A stretch of DNA of 64,000 nucleotides from Hypoxylon rubiginosum (taxonomy: Eukaryota; Ascomycota; Sordariomycetes; Xylariales; Hypoxylaceae). The notes beneath the pieces are model-generated. The model worked only from the letters and a program-made list of their open reading frames with translations. It was not told the DNA's origin and did not search any database. Every line of letters begins with the position of its first letter. The first letter of the stretch is position 1. Shown here one piece after another: positions 34,923 to 45,149 of this stretch. The DNA lies in NCBI GenBank assembly GCA_902806565.1, contig CADCXA010000003.1, forward strand, positions 186,001-250,000. The letters run 5' to 3'. Position numbers and translations under genes: made by a program.

Positions 34923-36263
34923 AGGAGAAGAAGAGAGAGCTCTAGCGCTGCCGGAGAGAATGGCGCTGCCTTCTTTGTGGTAGATGGATAAATAGATAGA
35001 TACACGCGTTTCTGCTGAGGATATGCTACGATAACGAATTGTATTATTGGGACTTACGATGATGGCTGGGTTTTGCTAGCAAGTGAAACTAACATTAGAG
35101 GCACGATGGGTGATATATTCGTGCGCTAAGGCGGAAGAAGAGTCTTGCATTGCCCACGCGAAGCATGGTCTCACTAATGGGAGATGGCATATGATAAGTT
35201 CTTCGAGAGAACTATATCGCAGGCGATTTTGGTCATTATCAACTAATGCATTAGTCTATGTATATGTTGAGATTAAACCTCGAGAATGAGGTGCATTAGG
35301 TACTTGAAATATAGACATATTTTCCTGCCACCTCGCAGGACTGATGAGAGACGATTTTGCACCCTGACTTAGAAGTCATTCAGGCGAATTCACCCAAATC
35401 ACCTTTTCAATGTAGACAAAAATATCGAGCATTTCAAGACACTCTACTGATACATATGTCACGTACATAGCTTTAATTTCGTCATCTCGACGCCTTCTAG
35501 AATAGCAGGCGTGGGGCGAAGGAGGAGCGTGATCCCTAACCTCAAGTTCTACTCTGAGCGAGCTGAAGCCGAAGCTTCGGCGGCCGGTCCGTTCGGATTT
35601 TACGGCACGGAGAGTTCTCTCGAATGCGATGCGTTACTGCCGTTCACCTATCGCCGAGAAAAACAAACCTGAGAATCGTAGGTATTGAAACCTCGTCCGA
35701 ATATGGTAAGTTCGTTATTTCCCGCCGAAACGGAGATACTACTAGCTCTCTCACGTCAGACCTAGCTAAATCCCTTAGTGAATCCCTTACTTGATACAGT
35801 CTCCAGGCAGAATAGCATGCCCAATGAAGGTACGCAATGTTATTCGCCTCATTGGGGAGCAAGCTTTCACTCACATCAAGTACTTACGTGGATGAGCTTG
35901 AGCCGCCCGTCAGTTATTCCGTAGGAATGCCCTCTCTGGCGATGCCATAGACGCGTAGGTAATCCCACTCGGAGATAGAAGACCTGAATTGAGATTCGCG
36001 ACGCGTGCTGTCTATGGAAGTATAATGGAAATAGGAGCATTGTAGGACTAGACACTTCGATAGATACCTTAGATAGGTATCTATTTAATAATAACCTTCA
36101 AGCCCCCTTTGTTCGTCAAGCAAACAATCAAAAGCACATCACCACGTCCCAACACCATCAGCCACCAACTACACCAACTACACCAACTACCCACCCCTCT
36201 CTCTCACCAACCAACTACCAAAACTCACATACATACACAAACACACCAGACGCGAATCACACA
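34923..36263. other. intergenic region
   Basis: 1.34 kb between thymidylate synthase and the ABM-like gene. No gene is recognisable. The final ~170 bp (36096-36263) is A/C-rich with repeated CAACTAC and ACACA words, typical of a fungal 5' leader for the following gene. Confidence 0.5.
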
Positions 36264-36944
36264 ATGGCCCCCGTAACCGAATTCGTCCTCGCCCCCATCA
36301 AGCCCGGCGCCGCCAGCCTCGCGTCCCTATACCAAGCCTGCTCGTCCCTAAAACCCCAAACCGGCAGCCAGCAGCAGCAGCGCGTCCGCGCCGCCGTGCT
36401 GCACGAGGACCCGACGCAGCTGCGCCTGTTCGCCGACTGGGACTCCGTCGAGGACCACCTCGCGTTCCGGGCCGGCCCGTCGTACGCGGCCTTCATGGCC
36501 GCCGTGAGGCCGCACGCCGCGGGGAGGGCCGTCGTGCTGCACGCGGAGCTGGCGCCGCACCCGCCGGCTGTCCTGGATAACGAGGAGGGGAGCGGGAAGA
36601 CGGCGGTGGCGGAGGTGCTGTTCGCGTACTTCGCGCCGGACGCCGCCGACGCCGTGGCAGACAAGAACCTAGCCGCGGCGCGGACGCTGGTCGCGGGGCT
36701 AGGCGGCGCCGGGTTCGCGGGGCTCAGCGGGGAGTCGGCGGTCGGGTGGAGCGTGGAGCGGGACGTCGAGTACGAGGGCGAGGGGGCGCGCGTGCTGGTC
36801 GTGCTGATCGGCTGGGATAGCGTCGAGGCGCACCGGGAGGCGCGGGCTACGGAGGCGTACGGGAAGATTGTTGCGGACTTCCAGGGCGCTGTTGAGGGGC
36901 TCAGGGGGTTTGATATTTCTCATGTCACTACCAAGGCTATGTAG
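36264..36944 (+). CDS. two-domain dimeric alpha/beta-barrel (ABM-like) protein
   Basis: A single exon of 226 residues, MAPVTEFVLAPIKPGAASLA onward, with no signal peptide. Two homologous halves are visible: residues about 5-98 (with LRLFADWDSVEDHLAFRAGP) and about 112-222 (with VLVVLIGWDSVEAHREARAT). Both carry the (x)WDSVE(D/A)H signature of the ferredoxin-like antibiotic-biosynthesis-monooxygenase/stress-responsive A/B-barrel superfamily, so one chain probably forms the pseudo-dimer that single-domain members form by pairing. Members act as cofactor-free monooxygenases, isomerases or haem-degrading enzymes; the substrate here is unknown. The coding sequence is much more GC-rich than its surroundings, and its 3' end faces the permease gene. 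Confidence 0.8.
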   Translation: MAPVTEFVLAPIKPGAASLASLYQACSSLKPQTGSQQQQRVRAAVLHEDPTQLRLFADWDSVEDHLAFRAGPSYAAFMAAVRPHAAGRAVVLHAELAPHPPAVLDNEEGSGKTAVAEVLFAYFAPDAADAVADKNLAAARTLVAGLGGAGFAGLSGESAVGWSVERDVEYEGEGARVLVVLIGWDSVEAHREARATEAYGKIVADFQGAVEGLRGFDISHVTTKAM

Positions 36945-37239
36945 AAGAGAGTATTGGAGCTGGTGGTTTGATGCCTATTTGTCAGTGAGATACTAGGTAT
37001 CGCGTGTACTAGACTTTCGGGGGTTCGGTGCGAAGATTTATGTGTACAGAGCAGTTAATTTTGAGAAGCACTCCCATCTCTTCACTCAATACAAGTCCGC
37101 GGTTTAACTAATTGGGAAGCCTCATACGCATACGTGTCCCATCTATTATCACGTCACAGCTTTGATGCACTCGAATGGTCTATGAGCTTAGCAGCAACAG
37201 GTTCATTTAGAGGTATCAAATATAGGTACTTATCGAGAA

Positions 37240-39258
37240 TTATATAGCCTTATGGTCGGCCGCTTCTTTCGCACTGACTTCTTTCGTGCCCACCTCTTCA
37301 TCTAGAGACTGACCCCTCACCACACCTAATACACCATGCTCAGCCAGTTCGGACTTCAAGATCGGCGGACCCGAGAAGTGCTTGCGGCCCCAAGCAAAAT
37401 ACCACACGATACTGATAGCCGCGAACCCCGCGAACACCACGCTGGCGTAGTTCATGGTAGAAGCGTTCAGCCCGGCGAGGTTGGTCGGCATGCAGAAGAG
37501 GAAGATAGCCAGGACGATCCACAGGAGCGTCGTGATGTTGATGGCGAATCCGAACCGGCCGAGCGAGAAAGAAGCATGCTCTAGATGTTTCCGGCCGCGC
37601 ATCACGGAGACCAGGATCGGCAGCCCGTACGACGTCGAGAGGCACATCGTGGCGACGCCCGTGAAGCTGCTGAACGCGGCCGACGAGCCGAAGTAGATGA
37701 GGCCCAGCAGGCAGTCGACGACGGCCGACAGCGTGAGGGCCAGGAGCGGGATGTCGAACCGCTTGTCGACCTTGCTCCAAATACCTGAACCAGGGATCGC
37801 CCCGTCGCGCGCAAAAGCGTACGTGCAGCGGCTCGAAGCCGTCAGCGCGCCCACGCCGGCGAACAGCCAGATGCCCAGGATGAGGAACAGCAGGCCGAAG
37901 CCGCCCCCGGCGCTTCCCGTCGCCGTCTTGAAGATGAGGCCGATCGGCTGCCCGTTGGCGACCGCGAGGAGGGTTTGCACTTCGGGGAGCACGAAGAGGA
38001 CGGGAATCAAGTAGATTAGGCCGGTAAAGCCGGCTGCTACAACGGAGACTAGAGTATCTAGGGTTAGTAAATGAACGTTTGGACGGCAGTAGTAAGAAGT
38101 ATTTTTGAGTGATGAGATTTATTTCGTAAATTGATGGTGCGCGAAAAGGATAAGAAAGGGGTATTTTTTTGTGTTTTGCATCAAACCAACAACTCTATCA
38201 ACACCAATATACTTACGGACGATGGCCTTGGGAACCTCCCGCTCAGGATTCTGTACTTCCTCGCACATGGCGGCGACCATACCGTAACCCGTGAGCACGT
38301 ACGCGGGCTGGAGCAGCCCGACGAAGAACGACCAGCCCGAAGGCCAACCCGAGGCCGAGGCGTCGTAGTGGGCGAACACGAACTCGCCGGACCGCTTGCT
38401 CGGCGACATGACCAGCAGGACGATCATGATGATGACGATGGAGGCGCCGGTCCAGTATATGCAGACGGTGTTGATGAGGTCGAGGTAGCGGGAGCCGAAG
38501 ATGTTGATGAGGTAGCAGAGCAGCATGACGGCCCAGAACATGAGGACGGTGTGCCAGGCGGTGGCGACGAAGTCCTCGTCCCAGAGCGAGATGGCGCTGA
38601 GGATGAGCTGGGCGCCGCCGAAGTTGATGGACAGGGTGACGGTCCAGTTGCCGACGAGCGTCAGCCAGCCCGTGATCCAGCTCACGATGGGGGCCCAGCG
38701 GGGCGTCGACAGCAGGGCGGCCCAGTAGTAGACGCCGCCGGCCGTCGGGTACACGGAGCAGATCTCGGCGAGCGAGGCGGCGATGGCGGTCGAGAGGAGC
38801 GAGAGCAGCACCCAGCCCCAGATGACGGTGACGGATTGGCCGTTGGCGAGGGAGATGTAAAACGTAGTACTGAGGCCGTAGGGAACAGCCATCTGTTTAA
38901 TGTTGTTAGTCAACCTCCCGTTATGAGTTATCTTAAGAGTCCCAAGAGATTGGATGAAAGGTATTCAGATCGCGCGTTTTCTTCATCCGAGTAGGAAAAA
39001 AACGAGTCATGATTGAAATATTCGAAGAATAGAAAGACGTTATCACGTACTATTAGCAGGTTAGTATGTCTGTTTGAAGATACATAGGAATTCATTGAGG
39101 TTATTCATACCAATAGCAAAGGAAAGGCCAAGCACCGAGAGCATGCTCAAGCTTCGAGGCAGCTCGGCCTTGTAGCCCATCTTAGCGAGAGCATCGTCAG
39201 CTGCTGTCGCCTCGACCGACCTGCGCCGGTCGATGCTAGCAAGGGAATTTTTCCTCAT
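37240..39258 (-). CDS. APC-superfamily amino acid/choline-type permease
   Basis: Minus-strand exons 39258-39112 (or 39111), 38892-38217 and 38048-37240 give about 543 residues and 11-12 transmembrane helices. Exon 1 encodes a short cytoplasmic tail and ELPRSLSMLSVLGLSFAI. Exon 2 continues MAVPYGLSTTFYISLANGQS, WGWVLLSLLSTAIAASLAEI and YPTAGGVYYWAALLS. Exon 3 starts SVVAAGFTGLIYLIPVLFVL and contains ASSRCTYAFARDGAIPGSGI. These are signatures of the fungal GABA/choline permease branch (Bat1/Hnm1-like) of the APC superfamily, in the plasma membrane. The exon 2-3 junction is canonical. At the exon 1-2 junction the only GT donor (GTATGA at 39110) leaves one extra G before an otherwise good acceptor at ATG 38892. 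Seven GATAA motifs lie upstream, suggesting nitrogen control. Confidence 0.88.
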
Positions 39259-40305
39259 AGTCGATTATAATACGCGTTCGAATTTTTAACGAGACATGAA
39301 AATAATGAAGAAGAAAGAATAATGAAAAAATAGGTGAAGCGGATGAGATTGTTGATGATAACCAGTTACGTGTAGAACCAATGTCATACTCATACTATAC
39401 TGGCCCCCCCTGGTCAGAGGCGCTGATAACATGAAAGCTCTTATCTCTGGAGGCGATCCTTCGATTTCAAATACGGCAGCTAAAAACTTGAGACATCCCC
39501 AGTTTAGACTTATCAGTTGTATCCATTCCTCGGTAGAACGCGAGTCTTTCAGTGCCCACGAAAATGCTAGAGCTGAATGATTTTTTCCTCCGTTCGCTAG
39601 ACTCGAAGTGGCATCGCGTGCGGCCTTGTTTCGCCGCCCATCTCAGCTGTTGAGGTGAGGTCAGTGTGTAATTTCTCTTATCTCTCAGGGGGGGCCTGGG
39701 GGCTACGGGGACTAAGAATAAGGGGCTAAGGAGCAAGTACCGAATACTGTTAGAGCTATCAATAATAGCGTGATGTCATTTACAACATAGAAAATAGAAA
39801 ATGGTATGCTATCACTTATAACAATGATAACAGTGTCTCATTTTATTAATAAAGTAAGAAAATAAGTCCATAATTTTTCGTTATCTTATTTTCTTATTTC
39901 ACAACTTACCACAGTAACTCCAACGATGTAGGGTGGACCATCTTGAAGTTGACGAAAGGCTTCCAATAAGGTCACCATAAAGAGGTACTCGGTGAGGGGA
40001 ATCTTGGGGCATCTCCAAATCAATAAGCAGCCCGAGATTGATGATGGTCCGAATCGGCGTCCCCTATTGGGTTCCCCGCACGCTATTCGCCGCCAGCAGC
40101 GACGGGTGTGGTACAGGTGGTCAGCCATCGTCATACTACATACCGTGAGGGTCACCGTGAAATATTTTGAAGTCTCTTCGTGCCTATAACTTGATCGAAA
40201 TTCATCCGCATCCGGGTTGTAGTTTATCTGCTTCGCCAACATCGAATTGAAGCACGTCTAGAGCCAACCGGTTCTAGGTAGATTATCCACGCTGCAGTCA
40301 GAGCC
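39259..40305. promoter_or_regulatory. divergent promoter, permease / SDR, with GATA-motif cluster
   Basis: A 1047-bp divergent spacer. GATAA/TTATC occurs at 39357-39361, 39425-39429, 39441-39445, 39510-39514, 39679-39683, 39826-39830 and 39881-39885, about seven in 530 bp, against roughly one to two expected. These are HGATAR-type sites bound by AreA/NIT-2 GATA factors in nitrogen-limited cells. The SDR-proximal half (39886-40305) has no clear element; a 118-codon frame on the minus strand there looks accidental. Confidence 0.55.
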
Positions 40306-41184
40306 ATGGCTCTTCAACCCCGTCTACAAGGCAAAGTCGCCATCGTGACGGGAGGCGCATCCGGATTCGGACGGGGCGTAGTGGCCAAATTCGTCCAAGA
40401 GGGAGGCCGCGTTATCATCGCGGACCTGTCAGAAGAAGCCGGTCAAGCCGCCGCCCAGGAGTTCGGATGTAAGTTCGCAAAGGCCGACGTGACCAAGAGG
40501 GAAGACTGGGAACGTCTCCTGCAGACGGCCGTGGAAGCGTTCGGGCAGCTCGACATCGTGGTGAACAATGCGGGAGCCACATACGTCAACAAGCCGACCG
40601 AGGACGTGACGGAGAAGGACTTCGACTTGGTTATGAATGTCAACGTCAAGTCCATCTATATGTCCACCAATGCCCTCCTCCCCTACTTTCTGGAGAAGAA
40701 GAGACCGGGCTGCTTCATCCAGATGGCTTCGACTGCGGGGGTTCGGCCACGTCCGAGACTCACCTGGTATAACGCCTCCAAGGCGGCTGTCATCAACGCC
40801 ACGAAGGTATGGGTATTCCGGTCACTCCATTCTCCCTACAGTTTGGGACGTTGGCGATTTTGGGAGTACTAAGAAATGCGCGCTTATTATCGGACATGCG
40901 AATGCTAACGGTACGACTTATAACAGACAATGGCAGTCGAGTATGGGCCCCAGCAGATCCGGTTCAACGCGGTATCTCCCGTGGTAGGAAGCACGGGGAT
41001 GACCCATCTGTTTATTGGCAAGCCTAATACGGCCGAGAATCGTAAGGCTTTCGAAGCCGTGGTGCCGCTAGGCAGAGGTTCTACGCCGGAGGACGTCGCC
41101 AACGCTTGTTGCTACTTGGCTAGCGACGAGGCCGCCTTCATCACGGGAGTCAACATCGAGGTAGATGGAGGACGTTGTGTCTGA
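40306..41184 (+). CDS. short-chain dehydrogenase/reductase (3-oxoacyl-ACP-reductase-like)
   Basis: Two exons, 40306-40806 and 40927-41184, joined in phase 0 across a 120-nt intron, encode 252 residues, the standard 'classical' SDR length. Motifs: the cofactor-binding GKVAIVTGGASGFGRG (TGxxxGxG at 15-22), IIADLSEEA with Asp at the end of beta-2 (NAD-preferring), LDIVVNNAGATY, the active-site Tyr155 and Lys159 in WYNASKAAV, and FITGVNIEVDGGRCV at the C-terminus. It is an NAD(P)-dependent alcohol/ketone oxidoreductase, probably cytosolic. The substrate cannot be deduced. It lies divergent from the permease, so the two could share regulation and a catabolic pathway, but that is inference. Confidence 0.93.
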
Positions 41185-42155
41185 GAAAAGAAATTCCCTC
41201 AGCTCATCATGTACGAGATCGTCATCGAGGACTGAGGCGAGATTATGTTGGAGCTTAACGACCCTTCGGTCCGAAAGACATATGCGAGGTTAAGTCCGCG
41301 CTGTCGAAAAGCGATTTCTCTTGTTATTGGGCTGCAATATGGTGTCTAGTTCATATATGTCTCTGCATGAAGTGACTAAAATAGGATGATTCCAAGTGAC
41401 TTCCCAGTGTTCTAGGATCGTTCCACCTCTATTCACCTTTTGTTTATTCAAAACACTCTTCTGCAATAACACCTTGGTCGAAGTGTCAAAACGGGAAACA
41501 GGGCACGCCATAGTCATTTCTGGGCTGGTACGCGTAACCATCCGTCTTTCGAACCTCTCCTATTCTTAATTCGCCTGCAGGAATTCATCCTGGTCCTCCG
41601 TTGCGGCGCGTAATCTTAGCGTTCCCAGCGAGGTGGGCTGCGGTAGTTGGGCAATTTTTCAATCTATATTCCTTGCTACGTCGACCTGCCGAACGCGTAC
41701 ATTCTCAAGTGTCGTTCCGGCATTGCCCTTTTTGGCTATTTCATGGTCCCCCTTTTTTCCCCACAAGCACCCCACGATGCCACGCTGCACGCGCATTGGC
41801 CCTGCCGAGGGGTCCTTTCATGCTCCCCATGTAGCGTTGCCTGCTTGGTCCCAATTGAGACCGCCCGACGATGGAACGACGGTCCGCGCGGGCTTGCTTT
41901 AGCTATGGAACCCCCGGGTCGAAGGAGGGCGACCTCAAGGCCGGGAGAACTGGCACGAGGTGACAAATCATGGGCTCCCGGCCACCGTCGTCTACATCTG
42001 GGATGTGACATCATTCGCGGTATGGGTTCGGAGCGCCAGGATCTGATATATATAAGGAACGCCTTCGCCTTAGCAGCACTAGAGAATCTGAACTACCTAC
42101 AGCTCCGCCATCGTGACAGAGATCTTGATATACCCGAGCCTACCTCCTGCCCAGC
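41185..42155. promoter_or_regulatory. AA9 LPMO upstream region with TATA box and CreA-like sites
   Basis: A 971-bp spacer. TATATATAAG at 42047-42056 lies about 100 bp before the LPMO ATG and is a convincing TATA box. CCCCAC (GTGGGG, fitting the CreA/Mig1 consensus SYGGRG) occurs at 41759-41764 and 41770-41775, paired six bases apart; more C-rich matches lie near 41910. Such pairs mediate glucose repression of cellulolytic genes in other fungi. A 170-codon frame (41647-42159) through this region is judged accidental. Confidence 0.5.
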
Positions 42156-43321
42156 ATGAAGAACTTCGCCAGCCTCGCCGCCGCCGCTGCGCTCGCAGCT
42201 AATGGCGCCTCTGCCCATTACATCTTCCAGCAGCTCGACGACTTTGCCCCATTCGAGTACAGTACGTCGGGAGGGGGATTCAGAGCACCTTTGAAAACGT
42301 GTAAACAGGTGCTGACGTGATTCCACTTGAACAGTTCGACAGAACTCCAACTACAACTCTCCTGTCACCGGTAAGATTTTGTCGAGTTGCCTACCTCTTT
42401 CTCATAGCTTGCGCTAACAGGCTTAGACTTGACGTCGAACGACCTGAGGTGCAATGTAGGCGCGGACGGTGCCAGCACCGAGACGATAGAAGTAGCGGCC
42501 GGCAAAGAATTCACCTTTACCCTTGACACCGTATGTATCATACATCTTGCTTGACCTTTTAGTATCATAGCTAATTCCTTCGTCAGCCCGTGTACCACCA
42601 AGGACCAATTTCTATGTGAGAAAGCACCTCAGAATAGACTTGCTTCATCAGCGGAAAAGCTAACAGGTCGTTAGCTACATGTCGAAAGCCCCCGGTGCTG
42701 CTTCGGAATACGACGGCAGCGGTGAATGGTTCAAGATCAAGGATTTCGGTAAGACGCTTTGGCACCATGGCTTCTCTCACTCCAGCAGCTAACTCGTGTA
42801 CACAGCTCCCGACTTCTCTAGCGGACAGGCAGCGTGGGACATGTCCGGTAAGCCCTCACTTTTATTTATGAATCGTTAGAGATTTTTTATCATCCGAACT
42901 GTGCTTACAACTAACCACCCCGTCTATCCAGGCTCCTACTCCTACACCATCCCGGCCTGCGTCGAGGACGGCGAGTACCTCCTGCGGATCCAGTCCCTGG
43001 CCATCCACAACCCCTGGCCCAGCGGGATCCCGCAGTTCTACGTCTCCTGCGCCCAGGTCAAGGTCTCGGGCGGCAGCGGCACCTACAACCCCGAGACGGC
43101 CCTGATCCCCGGCGCCTTCAAGGAGACCGATCCCGGTTACACCGCCAACGTGGGTTTTGCTCTTTTTAGATGTCCCTGGAGATTGTAGAGGTGCTGACTG
43201 CGCGATAGATCTACTCCAACTTCAACAGCTACACCGTTCCCGGCCCCGCACCCGTAAGTTGCCCCCGTATTATCGCACATGTTTTACAGACTAACTCATA
43301 CTCCTCTAGATGACCTGCTAA
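42156..43321 (+). CDS. AA9 lytic polysaccharide monooxygenase (secreted, copper-dependent)
   Basis: Nine exons are needed: 42156-42261, 42335-42370, 42427-42530, 42585-42613, 42675-42748, 42806-42847, 42932-43149, 43209-43253 and 43310-43321. Together they give 221 residues with all phases consistent. Residues 1-20 are a signal peptide ([20 protein letters not shown]), so the mature chain starts with His21, the N-terminal copper-brace histidine. Other active-site features are [17 protein letters not shown] (His86, second copper ligand), SLAIHNPW (His156), and [12 protein letters not shown] (Gln165 and axial Tyr167). The chain ends [11 protein letters not shown], the usual AA9 terminus. There is no cellulose-binding module. 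These enzymes oxidatively cleave cellulose or hemicellulose. Such intron density, with a 12-nt last exon, is high even for AA9. Confidence 0.93.
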
Positions 43322-44890
43322 GCTAGTTCACACCCTCGAGAGGTGTCGTTCGTAGGATTAGGCAGGGTAGACGGTCAGTTGGGACTGGACTCCGCATGAT
43401 AGTAGAGCAATTACAGCGTTCCCTATCCAGCTCGACGAGTTGTAGAGTGAGGGTTGTCTTCACAATCATGCTCGCTAGTTTCATACGGTCATAGCATTAT
43501 AGAATTCACTATGTTTTAATCGAATGAATTGATATTCATTGACGTATTTATGACTTTAGATACCTTTATAAAGGCCTACTCAATACGTTTTCCACTCTTG
43601 GAAACTTACTACCTGATATAGCACAGCTTTACGGTTACTAGATTAAAGTGGCTTTATATATATTTTGGAAATGGTAAAATAATACGAATGGGTAAAATGT
43701 AGAACGGCACGATTTGGTTGAAAGAGTTACACAACAGGCTAATTAGAGCTCGAATGAACTTCCTACTGAAATCACTCGTCAAATTATGAGCAGTTAATAT
43801 TTGTCGTCGGTTATACTAGGACAGAATATATAACTTTGAGAAGTTTCATTGAGTTAAATACCAATATGTTAAGGTCCGGGAAGCCTGAAGGGCTAAGAGA
43901 TAGGCTGGCAGTATCTTACCTTGAAGATCCAACTTATAATATAGGTATTTTGTGAGAATTTAATTACCCGGTGAACTTAATTATAACTAGACAAGCTTAG
44001 ATGATATCTTCTTGTATATACGCTGATCTAAAGGTGTTCAAATAAGAAAATCATCTTCAACATGTCGTGAAGGCTACTAGTATTCAGGGCTGTAAAGCGG
44101 GTTTAGGTAGTTGCATAATCCTCTAATTTCCCATCGTCAGGATCACTGGAATCATAAGATTTCAGATCACGTTGTTAAGTGCCTAAGTTGTTTATAAAGA
44201 GAGTCATAGTTCCAAGCGATAAGAGATATGGGAGATAGGTGTCAATGGTAGTGGTGAAAGTACCCCTTACGCACTTAGTTGGGTATCTTTGCATTTAGAG
44301 GAACAAATTGAATACTTATCAGTTGGACTTCACTATCTGGAACACTAGTACGGAGTATATACAATAAATAGAAGCACCTCAAAACTACATTGATTGCCTT
44401 GCTAGCTGCGGGCAATGGTTACAAAAGAACGTTGATATCTACTACGGGAAATCATAAGTGACTACAGCAAAGGAAGAGACAGACATAAGAAGGCAAGGTA
44501 ATTGTAACTAGAGATGATTCTATGGTGAAGAGGCTGAGTCGATTCTAAACTTCGCCCCTGTTTCCAGAAGTCCAAGCTCTTTTCCACCCAACCGAGTCGC
44601 CGTCGGCTCCCTCAGACAAAAACATCCCCCCTCTCCCTCCTCCCGTCTTGTCAACCTATCCAACTACATCCCTACACCGAAAACGCCTACACAGCAACGT
44701 GAACTAGATTAACTAACTACCAACTTTCTTCGAATCCGCCCACGGTGGCGAAATTCCGACGCCACAGAACCAGCAGAAAGAAATCCAAGGGCGTCAGCGT
44801 TCATCAACGTGATACAGCCCCCCCATTCTCCCGCTTCTCCCCCGTTCCCTGTATCTCCCAAAATGAGACCACGACACACTTGCATACCGG

Positions 44891-44923
44891 GGAAGAGGAA
44901 GAGGAAGAGGAAGAAGAAAAAAA
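44891..44923. repeat. (GGAAGA)n purine tract
   Basis: Tandem GGAAGA/GAAGAA units on the + strand, grading into an A run. It is non-coding simple sequence inside the 11.5-kb spacer. Confidence 0.8.
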
Positions 44924-45127
44924 CAAGGCTGTTGAGAGACAGACAGATACGGCCGCAGAAGGGGACGGCCGGAACACCAGGCAGGCATACAGGCATACAG
45001 AGGACAAAATAATACACCAAATACACACAGGCAACAATCACGCGGCGCGGCAGTGACTAATATCCCAACCCCCATCCCCGAATCCGATCACATGGCCCCT
45101 CGCGGACGCGACAAAGGGGCGCAGAGG

Positions 45128-45149
45128 CACACACACACACGGGGGGGGG
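45128..45149. repeat. (CA)n followed by G9 run
   Basis: Alternating CA immediately followed by nine G residues, within a broader G-rich stretch to about 45260. Confidence 0.8.

Noticed and set aside
38131..38994. 287-codon open frame on the plus strand
   Set aside because: Antisense to permease exon 2, which has clear transmembrane helices and splice sites. The translation is Asp/Glu/Gly/Arg-rich shadow sequence.
39886..40242. 118-codon minus-strand frame between permease and SDR
   Set aside because: No domain and no supporting context; it lies in the divergent promoter.
41647..42159. 170-codon frame upstream of the LPMO
   Set aside because: It runs through the TATA box and into the LPMO start codon in another frame. 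Best explained as promoter DNA.
36264..43321. Secondary-metabolite gene cluster (ABM protein, permease, SDR, LPMO)
   Set aside because: No backbone synthase, P450 or pathway regulator is present, and thymidylate synthase and the LPMO argue against a dedicated cluster.
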